NCBI GenBank assembly: GCA_004802725.1
Contig: SGPM01000075.1
Coordinates: 28,927 to 92,926, forward strand
DNA length: 64,000 nucleotides
From: Antrodiella citrinella
Taxonomy: Eukaryota; Basidiomycota; Agaricomycetes; Polyporales; Steccherinaceae
Reading direction: 5' to 3'
Shown: piece after piece, positions 46,609 to 58,182 of the stretch
Layout: each line of letters opens with the position of its first letter
Position numbering within the stretch: position 1 is the stretch's first letter
Program-made: the position numbers and the translations under genes
The notes under the pieces: generated by a model
What the model was told of the DNA's origin: nothing
Databases searched by the model: none
The model's input: the letters and a program-made list of their open reading frames with translations, nothing else

Positions 46609-49600
46609 ATGAATGGAATAGCGACGTCTATATGGAGCCACATCTCACAGCATCTAAACTTTTACCGTATACACCTGCTCTTATTGTAAGTATCGTCCCC
46701 TAGTGTGACTGAAGACCCCACTGATAGGGCTGTTCAGTACGACGGTTCCTCTAGTCTTCTCCGCGATCTTTTTTGCATACAATGGAAGGTTTCACATCAA
46801 GTATACGGATGCCTTGTTTGTCTGTGTCAGCGCCGTCACTGGCACGGGCCTCTCCACCATAGATCTCAGCTCATTGACAGCATGGCAGCAGGCGATTATA
46901 GTGTTTCTGGAACTTATTGGGAACCAAGTAAGTCTCAAATCAACGTCTTGTTCTGTGGGCTTGGACTAAGTGCACAAACAGGTGTTTGTCTCTTGGGCTG
47001 TTGTTTTCGTGAGACGGTCGGTACCGATATGGCACTGTGCTATCGCATCGCGTTGACTTACCGTTGTTAGGTTGTATTATCGAAAGCACTTGAGACGTCG
47101 TTTCGGTAGTAGGGAAATCCACCAAGCGATGATGCGCAACAATACGCAAACGGGCACAGAGCAGCCTCCTTCGCTGGGTATACTGAGAAGAAACATGCTT
47201 CATCAAAGGCACAAGCGTAACGAGGTGTATCACATCGGAAGGGAGATTCGCCGCCAAACATCACCCATTAAACTGCGACCAGAAATGGTCAGAAGGACTG
47301 ATATCGCGCCTCAACGAATCAACCCTACAGGTACCGTAGACGTGGCCGCTGAAACTATCGAGGCGAGGACAACTTCGGCAAGGCAACACATACAGGATAG
47401 CGAAGACCGTATGCCCCGGACACAAACTCGGGTCACCATTTCTGAGCAGCCACCTCCTGTGCGGAGCAAGGAGGAGGGGTTCGGTGGATTCCCAGGTCCT
47501 CAGGATCTGACCTCGAAGATCCTCATGAAAGTGTTTCCGGGCCTCCATCGTAAAATCCGACGCACGCTTACCGTTCCACAAACACACACTTTTGTTCCTC
47601 AAGACGAAGCGCATGATGAGCAATTTGCCGCTTCCTCTACGCTGGTACCCTACTTCTCGTTCACGGCCACTGTAGGCCGGAATTCTGTCTTTCTCAATTT
47701 GACGGAGGAGCAAATGGACGAGCTCGGCGGAGTTGAGTACAGGGCACTCAATACTCTGCTGTGGGTGACGCCACTAGTGCGTGTTCTTCGTCCTTGTCGC
47801 TTGTGTCGCTTGTATCGCACGTCTCACAACACTCTTTCCTTTTCAGTACTACTTCGGACTCATGATCATCGGACTCATCATTATAGCACCTTACATGTAT
47901 CTACCGCGATGGAAAGCCAACTTTGTTCCCCCTCAGCAGCATCGGAAGATCTCACCTATGTGGTATGTCTTTTCACCTTACGTTTACCCACTCCCTGGGG
48001 TGAATTGCTTCTCAGGTTCTCCCTCTTTCAAGTGGTTGGGGCTTGGTCAAACACGGGCATGTCCTTGGTAGATCAAAACCTGGAGCCTTTCCAGAATGCG
48101 TACCCTATGCTTGTTGTTCTAATCTTTCTGGTCATGGCTGGCAATACCGCTTTTGTCAGTCTGTCTATTCAATTGATCTCATGACATTGCTGACTGCCCT
48201 CTTAGCCTATCCTGTAAGTACAAAGATTAGGGATTGCCTAATTTCTTCGTTACTTACTAGCACGTAATACGTTTTCAGTTTTCGATTCACTTGGTGAGTG
48301 TCACTGAGCCTTTCATGACAATCACTATGACTGATCGACGAAGTATAGCTGGCTGTTGAGGAAAGCATTCACGTTACGTACCTCAACCGGAGAATCTTTA
48401 CTCTTCTTACTCCATCACCCACGACGATGCTTCATCAACCTCTTTCCTGCCCGTCAGACATGGCTACTACTGATCATTGTCGCAGCTCTGACGTGGGTGT
48501 CTTGTCCACACGACTTCCTTCAGAATACAATTGCTCACGCGATCCAAACAGCCTGGTGACAATGATTGGCGACCTGGTTCTGAACATCGGTAATCCGGTC
48601 ATGGATGCCATTCCTGTCGGTAGACGGATTCTTCTGGCGTTGGTACAATCTGCTGCCACTCGCAGCGCTGGATTTCAGCCATTCCCACTTTCAGACCAAT
48701 ACCCTGCAGCTTTGTGAGTTGACTACGGGATACACTGATGCATCGCATTTACTCACTCATGCACTTGTCAGAGTGCTCTATGTCATCACAATGTACATCG
48801 CTATTTACCCTATCGCAATGAGGTACACACTGCGGCTCTCGAACCTTCCAACATTCTGACTGACACGATATATTTTGCACAGTGTCCGGTCCACGAATGT
48901 TTATGAAGAACAGTCTCTCGGAATATACCCATCGGAAACCCTCAATACCTACCCCGACTCTAATGACTCTGAGCATCGTATCGCAATTTGGGGGAAGTAT
49001 CTCATGCGGCATGCTCGTCGTCAACTTTCCTTTGGTGCGTCTCTACCAGTGATCGTCATTATGCTTTACACGCGGATACTGATAGCGACTGTATCCGTAG
49101 ATATGTGGTGGTTGGCCCTTTCACTTCTTCTGATCGCTATTGTAGAGGTGCGTGCTTCTTATCCGTATGTCTTATTAGGGACGAGGCTTAGTTCATCGTA
49201 TGTACAGCGTCCCGGACTCACCGACCCTGCCAAGTCATCGTGGTTGAACCTTTTCGCTTTGAGTACGTCTACACTTCTATTGCTTGTACCTTGGTGTCAG
49301 GCATTATTGACCTCGTGTTATCTCCAGTTTTCGAGTTGGTCTCGGCGTACGGAACAGTCGGCCTCAGTCTCGGTGTACCCAATGTATGCTCCTTCTCGCT
49401 TTTCCCATCCCATGTCTATTCTAATGACTAACACACCCTCACAGGAAAACTACTCCCTCTCCGGCGCGCTGCACCCCCTCTCGAAACTTATTGTCTGCGT
49501 CGTCATGCTCCGAGGCCGTCATCGTGGTCTCCCAGTCGCGCTGGACAGAGCAGTCATGATGCCCCAGGAATTCCGTAAACACGTCACCATCCACAACTCT

Positions 49601-49843
49601 ACGAGCAGCGTCCCACAGCCGCCCTCGCCCAAACCGTCGGAAGTTGAGGCCGAGGCCGAAGAGACCACGTCGAGTTCAGAGGGAGTTGGTTCGGATAACG
49701 TTGTGCAGTCGTCGGCTGCGATGCAGTCTTTGGAACCGGATGAGAAGACTCGGAATGGAGAATTCGAAGGAGTAAGTCGAGCGTCGTCTATGCACCTTAC
49801 ACCGTTGTATACTTGGCAGGAGAGTGATGTCAATGTAGTATGA
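46609..49843 (+). CDS. TRK1: Trk-type potassium transporter
   Basis: Plasma-membrane high-affinity K+ transporter of the fungal Trk/HKT family with four membrane-pore-membrane repeats. ATG 46609 (MNGIATSIWSHISQHLNFYR); the intron 46686-46737 rejoins at VPLVFSAIFFAYNGRFHIKY. Pore loop 1 is VTGTGLSTIDLSSLTAW. A long hydrophilic intracellular loop (about 47090-47640) follows, rich in Arg/Gln/Thr. Then SFTATVGRNSVFLNLTEEQM, LGGVEYRALNTLLW, the second pore near WSNTGMSLVDQNLEPF, the third in SAATRSAGFQPFPLS, then YVITMYIAIYPIAMSVRSTN and VYEEQSLGIYPSE, and the fourth pore in YGTVGLSLGVPNENYSLSG. The C-terminal tail is acidic and Ser-rich. Around a dozen introns. No break was seen. Shorter than yeast Trk1. 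Symbol by homology. Confidence 0.93.
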
Positions 49844-50267
49844 CACCGGATTGAAATTAGATAGGGATGTGTACAATACCTTGTGTCGGCTAGTAATAGC
49901 GAGCTTCAATCACTCCGCAGTATACGTAGCATTGATGCCCAATGGAAACTCGCTCGGTGCTGCATCTCTTCATCGGTATTCCCGACCGGTGGGAGCGACG
50001 GTCATCGGCGTGGTACGATTGCGATATTTGTCGGTCCAGGTGTCCCTCGTGAAGGGAGCGTATCCGGTTGCACGCATCACACCTGCGTGGCTCGCGTTTG
50101 CGTTGTCGGCGTAGTACGATTGACATTGCGCGACTTGCAATACTTACTTTCCCGGCCTAAGTGCATGTACATCCACGGTCACCGCAGAGAGTGAAACAAA
50201 ATTGTAGCTAGCGATACATCCTGTTACAACGAAACCCGTAAATATACATGAAAAATCCGATACATTG
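49844..50267. other. intergenic, convergent 3' ends
   Basis: Between the 3' ends of Trk (+) and the Crinkler/RHS-like gene (-). GTACGATTG occurs in two related contexts (GGCGTGGTACGATTG and GGCGTAGTACGATTG, near 50008 and 50109). No gene. Confidence 0.4.
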
Positions 50268-52288
50268 TTACGTTCTATAGTACTCCTCATTCAAGTTCAA
50301 TCTTGACAATTTCCGACGCTTGGTCGCCGGCTCGCCCTTCAATTCATCCTCCACCTCCAGATCCGAGTCCGAGTCGACTGTTGCTTCTTCAATATGCACA
50401 TCCGAATCTGAGTTGGCCGCCTCGAGCTAAGCATAGACGGGATAACACGTCAATGTTCACAACCTCGCAAGTAGCAGCAGCGATAGTAAAGAAAAACATA
50501 ATCTCCAACGGTAACAACAAACATTGTTCCATCGACATCCGCATCCATCCCAAACTGACCAGCGGGCCACCCCTCTGAGCATGCACCAGGGGAGTCTGCA
50601 TACGCGCCAACCGCTCCCCGTCGTCGTACACCTCACACCCGCTACCAAACGGCGTGACATACAGCGCAGACCACCGCTTCGGGAAAGGTACCGGGTTCTT
50701 CTCTCGTTCTGCAGCCTCTCGGAAGATACGCACGACGGCGTCCACACTCGCTTGAGGAACTTCCGTTCGCTGCATGTTGAGAGGTACCCTGGGCCCGATG
50801 TACGACGAAAGTCTAGTGTTGGTGACGATCTGACTGTGCAGTATAGTGACCCGAGTTCGATTCTCGGTGAGGACGAACGCGTCCACAAATGGGATCGGAG
50901 TCCGGGGAACGTAGATGGTGCGGTCGACAGGAGACCATGGGTTGCCAGCGATGTACGTAGCCTGTCGAAGGTTTGGTCCCAGCGTAAAAGTCCCTGGGCG
51001 TCCGTCCCGACCACCTTCGACGGTGTAGCAGCGGAAGGGCAGGTGATATACACACAGAACATCCAGCACAAGGATGTCATACACATTGGCTAGCAATTTC
51101 CACTTGTTGCTGAACATACCAACCAGCCCGGCGACAGAATGGTACGCACCGACCTTGAACCCGAGGAAGAGGACTTGGCGCAAGAAGCGCGTTGGTACGT
51201 GGTACCTTGTTTGAACGTAGGGTGCAGGATTTTCCTCAGGATCGGTGAAAAAAAATCTGTCAAAATTGCGGCAGTCCTCGAGGAAGCTCCCCACCGCCAT
51301 CGGGGAGGTGGTCAAGTAGACGATGTCACTGGTGGGCAGGAGCGATGCAAAGTCTGATTTGGGGCTGCCCGTCTTCCGAATGGACCTCGTCATCGGACTG
51401 AAGCAGGCTCGTGCGGTGGGTCCCAACAAATCGTATATTTCTGCTGGAGTATACGTTCCACGAATTGAATGTTCTCCTGAGGCTTGCTTGTATTGCCTGT
51501 ACACAACGATCAGTAAGCTTGGCGATGATACTTAACACACTCACATTAGCTGCATCATCTCTTTGGTCCACAACGGAAGCATCCAAACGAGGGGCCCGTA
51601 CTCTCTCCCGGGCCAAATTTGCCAACGGTCAGCTTTCGGGGATGTTGCTCGAACAACATAGCCATTGCAACAGTCCCGTCGAAAGACGTCAGGTGAATTT
51701 CCCGAAGTTCCAGCGTCCGCCAAGACGAGGGTGCCATGACGGATGGTGTACTTTGCGCGCGGTAATCGTACAACGCGGAACGTGTCAGTGCGAGAATCGC
51801 AGTAAACGAGGGTGTCCTTGTTCAAACAGGGTATGACGGGAATCTGGAGGCGTACGGCTTGTGTGAATGCACAGTACAAGAACACAGTTTTCCCTGTGGA
51901 CGTTCAGGTCGGCGGGTGACTTTGTTCAAGTTGCCACAATGAAATCGGACGTACCAATGCCGGTTTGACCGTTGACGGTAAGCCCGTTGGATTGAGGAGA
52001 TGTTGTACATAGGCTGTCATCGGTTCTACCTTCCATCTGACTGAGAATATAGGCCCAAAGTTCCAGATAGGACTGTCGCACCAGGCAGTGTACCGGGAGC
52101 TCATAGGGTGCTGGGCCAACATCCATCTCGGTCAGAATGAACTGACCTCCGAGGGGTGCCGTTGACGTCGTCAATCCTTTGAACTCGTCCGCATCCTTGA
52201 AAAACATGTATACGACCTTGGCCCATTCGTCCTCGGCTGAGAGCTTCTCAATGAGTCTTGAGGTCACCGCTGTTGCCACATTGTCCAT
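50268..52288 (-). CDS. Crinkler/RHS-like P-loop protein
   Basis: Large orphan with a P-loop, resembling the Crinkler/RHS-type proteins that are multiplied in basidiomycetes; the assignment is by architecture, not by a database hit. Start taken at MDNVATAVTSRLIEKL. The Walker A motif is NGQTGIGKT, split by a phase-1 intron (about 51891-51951), followed by VFLYCAFTQAVRLQIPVIP. A further intron (near 51490-51545) rejoins at YKQASGEHSIRGTYTPAEIY. The C-terminal half has TPIPFVDAFVLTENRTRVTI, where RHS-type proteins often carry a nuclease-like domain. The final exon, reached through a short intron or read-through near 50430, is acidic and ends TKRRKLSRLNLNEEYYRT, with a likely nuclear localisation signal. 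Its 5' part (52062-52273) is repeated exactly, inverted, at 63789-64000. Confidence 0.55.
52062..52273 (-). repeat. 212-base identical inverted repeat, left copy
   Basis: The reverse complement is identical, base for base as far as I can read it, to 63789-64000. It covers the first coding exon of the Crinkler/RHS-like gene. Identity stops abruptly just before base 52274 on the start-codon side. On the other side the right copy is cut by the window edge. Confidence 0.9.
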
Positions 52289-52563
52289 CCATCCGAAGTA
52301 CGTCCCTAGTACTAGATGTACTGATTTCTATGACCCATCGGCTTATGATCCTTGCACCGCTAGTGAGTGAGCTGGCAACATAACCACGAAAACAATCTGA
52401 GGCAGTAGTGTTGAGTACTGAGTGTGGTGGGCTACATGTCTTCGACGCCCATGATTGTCTCATCTAGTAGTGACTGGTGACTTCCCATCGTACCCATCGC
52501 GCCCCGCAACAGACATTGAGACAAGAGCAAGACGTGTTCTTCCCCAAATGGCTGCGAGTCGTG
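52289..52563. other. intergenic of the left divergent pair
   Basis: Short spacer between the Crinkler/RHS-like start (-) and the oxygenase remnant (+). It does not align with the equivalent spacer 63317-63758 of the right copy. Confidence 0.4.
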
Positions 52564-53036
52564 CTGGTTCAGCGAACGGAGCACATTCTACCAAATTCCA
52601 GTCGTGTAGAATCCAACATTCACTTTAGTCAGATATATATCTGATGTGTTCTAGCTAGCAATCTAGAGAATGCGACGAGCGCAGACCCTGACGTGCGGAG
52701 GGTTCTCGCGGATGAGATACGGGATGCGTTTATCAACGTAGGTTTCTTTTACGGTGAGTCTTGATTCAATAATCGTCGAAGGTATACTCCTCACGCGGAG
52801 TATCAGTGAGTGGAATTGAGTCTGCATTTCGGCCTTGCTGTGATACTGAGTATGATGCAGCCATGTGCGCAGCGGTAGTAGCAGTGGGGCAATCCTTGTT
52901 TCCGCTGTTTGCTCTTGTGCTGTCCGAAACATTTATTCGACGACAAAGTGAGTAGTTGATTCTCATTATACCGTGACTATGCTTAAGATGTTTATCGTAT
53001 AGACAACGAAACCTGCAGCCATCATGCGTTTGCTAT
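52564..53036 (+). pseudogene. decayed 2-oxoglutarate/Fe(II) oxygenase fragment
   Basis: Inverted, shortened copy of the oxygenase at 61829-63316. Recognisable pieces in order: a damaged first exon (52564-52620), exon 2 coding NLENATSADPDVRRVLADEI then RDAFINVGFFY (about 52664-52752), the tail of exon 3 (GAGTATCA then GTGAGT near 52798), exon 4 (YDAAMCAAVVAVGQSLFPLF at about 52850-52915) and part of exon 5 (TTKPAAIMRLLY). About 300 bases of exon 3, including most of the N-terminal oxygenase domain, are deleted. Exon 5 has a nonsense change, TAG where the other copy has CAG (about 52999-53001). The 3' part with the iron-binding and 2-oxoglutarate sites is absent. Non-functional. Confidence 0.85.
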
Positions 53037-53420
53037 ACCCAGCGTGCCCAACGTGCGCTCCTTACCATTAATATTTCTATTCCATCATGGATGTCTCGGT
53101 TGAAACTTCGGAAGAGCCTGTTGCTAAGAAATACATGCAATAGTCATGGAAAATACGTTACTGTAAGAAAGGGACTCAAAATCATATGAACGAGCGGGGT
53201 TTGTAAGGACGAGCCGAGCCTACTAGCTTCTGCGACCTGTGGAAGGAGTATATGAATGACGGAAACACAAATATCTAAGCTTGCAGTTTCCCGTACGAGC
53301 ATGACCGAAACCAATGTGAGAAGACAAGAGGGATGTCAGGAACCAGAATCATGAAGTAGGAAAGGAATGCAAGGATGTATACCAAATAACCATACGGGTT
53401 TTCAACCTCCATTCCTCAAA
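53037..53420. other. intergenic
   Basis: 3' flank of the mitofusin gene. No gene or repeat recognised. Confidence 0.4.
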
Positions 53421-56048
53421 TCACGCCAATGACTCGAGCTCGACTTTCTCCCTGACCTCGGCCGTCTTCAGCTCGACGCCCTTGAAATATCCAACAGCGT
53501 GCTTCGCCTTCTTCTCCAGCTCCTCGGCTCCTTGAACTTCCTTACTGCGTTCGTTCATCGCCGTCCGGAACCGCTCCCTCAGATCCCAAGCCGCCAATCT
53601 CAGCACCTTCCTTGTCTCCCTGCTGACGCGAGTGGCATGGGCTTCAACGAAGCTATCTTCCTCATGGTCCTCACTCTCCTTGATGAGAGAGGCCTGAATG
53701 CGGCGACCAACGGTCTTTGGGATCGTGCTGGGCAGTTCGAGGATGTAGTATGCCGCGACACCAATAGTAACCGCACCAAGAACCGGTGCGGCCCACTTGC
53801 GCGCGGTTTCGTTTCCGAAGAGATCCGTCACACGTACGATGCCCTCAATCAATCCACGAGCACCAATCGTCTTGCCGCCAACCATGGTCAAAGCGCCGAG
53901 GCCGACGGAGGCGACACTGAGCGCAGTAAGGCTGGGATCTTCGTCTTGGTGAGATTTGTCGCCGAAATGTACCCAGAATTGATGTTGGACGTCGAACAGG
54001 TCGAAGAACGTAGTCTCGAGCATGTCCTGGCGCTGAGCGAGGCCGATACCGAGGCCGTAAATGCCACCCGCGACGACGGCTGTGCCACGGCCGGACTTGC
54101 GATGACCCTTCCTGTCTCCAGCGCGGACGGAGAACATGACCTCGGGCATAAAGACTCGGCGAGACCTCTCAACACCCTCAGGCAAGTGCTCCTCACCCAA
54201 AGATGCGATTTTGTTGACACCGGACGTGGTGGTACCGCGGGCCTCGTCTTGAGCAAATTCTACGGCAATGTCAAGGCTGGCCAACAGAGCCTTCCTAACC
54301 TCAGCAGCGTACTCCCAAATTCCGAAGACGCCCGGATAGGCAGGTAGCGAAAGGCCAGGCCTGTGAAGACCGAGCTTGCCTTGGCCAACGGAACTGAGTG
54401 CCTGAGATAGGATCTCCTTTGTCTGCATGCGGGTGCGACTGGCACCAGCTTCTTCGATACCCTCCAAGCTCTCCTCAAACGCCTCGCGACCGCTCTTCAT
54501 CTTCTCCAATACCGGGAGTGATTTGTTGAGATCCTCACGTGCCCGCTCGAGTTCGCTTTGAGCGACAATGGCGTTGGCACCTACGAGAAGGTCGACATCG
54601 GACAGGAGATGCGTAAGATAGGTGGATGCGGGGGTGAGTTTGGACTTCGCTCGCTTGACCAGAACGAAGGAACGAAGTGCCGACTCCAATTTATTGAATG
54701 GAACTGTGCCGGACTCGAGAGCGGACGAAGAATCGACGAAGTGGACGAGGTCCTCTGCGTCCTCGTATGTCCGTGGGCTGAGTTGCTTGATCTGCTCCAG
54801 AACGAGTCTACGGCACTTGGCTTTATCACGGATCTGCTCGTACTTGTTGACAACGATGAATAGATATGCCTTCTCGTTGCTCGCATTCCATAGGAACTCC
54901 TTGGCTGACAGCGTGAAATGGTTCTCGGCCGAGACGACGAAGACGACAACGTCGATCTCTTCCTGGCGTGCGAAGAGGGCAGTAGTCTTGATGCTATCGC
55001 GGTTAAGACCAGGGGCATCAATGAGGGAGATATCAACGACGCCGTTGTTGAGCAGAGATTCTGAAGGAGAACGACCATCAGCCAGATAGACCTTCAACAT
55101 CTTCTGGACGTCCTCATTCTCCGAGACGATAGAGTCGAGCTCGGAGAGATCCGCGATGGTATAAGTGGACTCGTCGTCCTTGGAATAAGTTACACCGTCC
55201 TTCATAAGGTGAAGCTCTTCCTTTCCACCAATCTCCGCAGCATCATGAACCTCGCAGAACGCAGTGGTGCATGGCTGCTGATCAACGGGCATAACCTCTC
55301 GTCGCAAAACAGCGTTGACGAAGGTAGATTTGCCGGCGTTGAGGTCTCCGGTGACTAGGACCTTAGAAGAGGTGTCCTCCACACGGAGACGAAGCTTGTC
55401 AATGTGATTAATCGAAGCCCCAATGCGATCATCCAGTAGATTTGCAATAGACGCCTTCTCGAGCTGCGAGACAAGTGATGCGGGAGCCGTGGAGGACCCA
55501 TGCGAGCCTAGTTTGAGATCCAGTTTGAACAAGTGAAAGTCGTGTGCATCGGATGAAGGGATAAGTCTGTCTTCCTCCTCCTCAGAAGACTGCTGCTCGG
55601 GCTCAGGGATAGCGGCGAGTGTCATAGAACGAGACATACCCTTCCTGGCTGGTGTGAAGACCACATCGGCCTGAAAGGTAGGGTCGTCCGCAAATGATAG
55701 TGAGCGGCGCAAGCTCTTGCGTCGCGAATTGCTGGTGCTGCCAGCGGGTGCCTCTTGCGGCTGGGACTCCGGTTGTTCTCGTAACTGAGGATATCTGACG
55801 ACCCAGGAATTCTTGTTGAATATCTGTAGATCACTGAGGATTAACTTGGCGGAGTCGATGGCGTTCAAGAGTCTCCATTCATTACCATAAGTCTCAGGAG
55901 CAGTCCCAGAGAACGGCGAGACTCACCTATCTTTCTGCTCCAAGTACGCGCTCTGCACATCCTCCTTCTTCCCACCCTTCTCGTCAACGACAACGGCGTC
56001 CGCAGGACTTGCAGACGGTATCCTCACTGCAAGATATGTTTGAGACAT
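53421..56048 (-). CDS. FZO1: mitofusin Fzo1, outer-membrane fusion GTPase
   Basis: Dynamin-like GTPase of the mitochondrial outer membrane that drives mitochondrial fusion. A first exon from MSQTYLAVRIPSASPADAVV joins across one intron (about 55869-55924) to LLNAIDSAKLILSDLQIFNK; most of the protein is then one long exon. GTPase motifs: G1 LVTGDLNAGKSTFVNAVLRR, the switch threonine in QPCTTAFCEVH, G3 LIDAPGLNRDSIKTTALF, G4 FIVVNKYEQIRDKAK. C-terminal to the GTPase are heptad regions, two close hydrophobic segments (GTAVVAGGIYGLGIGLA; then APVLGAVTIGVAAYYILEL) and a final coiled coil ending VREKVELESLA. About 850 residues, normal for fungal Fzo1. The frame is open to ATG 56141, but 56048 gives the conserved-looking start. 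It lies between the arms of the inverted gene-pair duplication. Confidence 0.96.
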
Positions 56049-58182
56049 TTTTGTTGCTGGTTTGAGCAGCAGGGAGGCAAGGAGGTGGTGGTTCGTTGGT
56101 GAGCAAGCCTTCACCCTAAACTCTCCGACGGTTGCTTCCAAAAATGGCTAATCGCTGTAACTAAGTAAGAAATCGGGTGAAAAGACCAATATTCCTTCAC
56201 ATCTGTACCTCTCCCTCGATGTCATGAAGTTCGCAGGCCTTCTTGAAGCAGACGACGGGTACAGCTTGCAACAAATATTACTGTGCATTTTGTAGAACTA
56301 GAACGGCTTCCAAGCTCTTGAGAAATTTTCTTGGATTCTTGTAAGTGTTTTCGTTTGTAGATAATATTTGTTTTTGAATACTTCTAGGCGTTGGTAGACT
56401 CAACCCAGATTGTACTCGGTGTATCCTCCTTTGTCGAGAAAGGGATGGCTATATTCCGACCTGTTTAAACGCGTCAATCCAGTTTGAGGAAAGGTACGTA
56501 ACGTATATAAAGACTTTGTTTGCTGGTCCATGTCGTTTTAACTTTTCGCAGGCAGAATCACTTCGTACTCAAAGTCTCGAACACTGTCTGAATTCCGAGC
56601 TACGGCATCGCAGCAATCAGAATATCGCCCCGAACCATCCCGAGTACACGGGCCTCATGTTCAAATCGTCTTCTTTGTTGTGATGATGTCTGGCGGCGGC
56701 GGCGGCGAATACGAGCCAAGGAGCCTTGTAGTTTCTCATGCGCTGATGTCGATGTTCTTGTGCAGCAAGTTGTGCTCAACTTAAAACTTTCTAGAGTGCT
56801 TACGGAGAATCATCGTCCACAGAATCACTGAAAAGCTCGTTCTTGGCTCGTTCACAGCGCCTGCCCTTGGCACATGTGGACTTTCGCAGAACCCGGACAT
56901 TACGCGCTTCGGCACGTCGACATCTCAATGATGATACTGCTTTCCCCCGGTCTGTAATCTGCAGGAAGGAAGCTCGCCTTTACCCATATACGCTACGATT
57001 GGACGGTTTGACTGGGACAGCGGACTTTTTGTCGGATGCTGTCAGACTTCAGTATCAGATGTTGAAGAGGGGCGTTTGGCGTTTGTGAGTTGATATGAAG
57101 GTGGTTGAAGTGTCATCGATCCCTGCACGCACAGCATCGTCCTCGTCACTCAATCACTGGCAGGGACATGGTGAGCTTCCAGCTTGAAAGGATGGCATTC
57201 AATATTGACCATGAAGTCAGGAGACCAAGCGTCGGAGCCTGAGGGCACGCCACGCTACGCACCGACCAATATCGCAGCCCACAACGACGATTCCTACACA
57301 CGCTGCAATGTTTCGAGACCGTGGCAAGCCGACAAGCAGAACGCGGACTTTGTTCCTGAATACGCTCCGTTCCGTTGATAATGGAGCCGACCAAAGGCAG
57401 ATCAACCGTCGATATGAATGTGTCGAAGGACACCTCTGGGAATCCCTCGCTGGCCAGGGCACATCCTCCATGCCAGACACTTCGCCATCTGGACCTGTCT
57501 CTGAGCCTGTATATCTTTGTCAGTCCTCGGCTGCGTCGGAACAAGTGGTTATATCCTGAAGAGGTTCGCGATACCCATGCCACGCCCTCTTGTCCCATAA
57601 TAGGGACCGTGTAAACCCGATCAGGAGACGCCACCACGCCCCCGGTTCTCCATGTTCCTACTTGACTAGTGCAATCGTTTACATTGCACTTGTATGCTGT
57701 CAAGCTGTGGGATGCTACAGGGACTGGCCGTGGTAAGACCGTGATCTCAGACATGGAACTCTGCGCTTTACATACACGTCTGAAAACGGAAATTGATCGC
57801 CTTGCGGCGAAGAAGCTAGCCGGTTCGCAGTTAGTGCTGTCAGGTTCAACATGCCCTCGATAAACATCTCCATACACCATCTATCTCCTCTCTGAAGACG
57901 ACTGCTTCTGCTCTATTGGTTCCTATCACCTCCAAGGGACGAGACTTCAGCCAGCTCAATTGCACGTCGACAGTCGACCTGGGCGAAGAACACTCTGTAC
58001 GTCGTGCCTGCATCTTCCTGATACCTGTCATTTGTCACTCAAACGCAGGAATTTTGCCAGACCTCGACCCTCGCCGACTCGCCTTATAACACCCACCTCG
58101 GAGTAAGAGAGCACTCGGGAGGTATTTTTCCGTCATCCTCAGGAGTTGCCCCCGTCTCCTCTGTCCCGATCTGAGTCCAGCC
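56049..58182. other. 2.1 kb without a secure gene; scattered coding-like pieces
   Basis: Between the mitofusin start (-) and the GH16 start (+). Several short plus-strand stretches look coding (for example ALVDSTQIVLGVSSFVEKGM near 56390, LDGLTGTADFLSDAVRLQYQ near 57000, DMELCALHTRLKTEIDRLAA near 57750), but I could not join them into one frame with GT-AG introns and recognise none. A 244-codon minus-strand frame (57146-57880) overlaps them and has no motif. This may be an unrecognised multi-exon gene or a decayed one. A CGG repeat lies near 56693-56708. Confidence 0.4.

Noticed and set aside
50851..50867. T-arm-like hairpin (CCGAG, TTCGATT, CTCGG) resembling part of a tRNA
   Set aside because: No matching acceptor, D or anticodon arms lie upstream, and it falls in the coding sequence of the Crinkler/RHS-like gene on the other strand.
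53499..54347. 282-codon plus-strand open frame
   Set aside because: Antisense shadow of the long mitofusin exon, which has clear GTPase and membrane motifs on the minus strand.
57146..57880. 244-codon minus-strand open frame
   Set aside because: No family motif, unusual composition, and it overlaps coding-like pieces on the plus strand. Kept only as part of an unexplained region.
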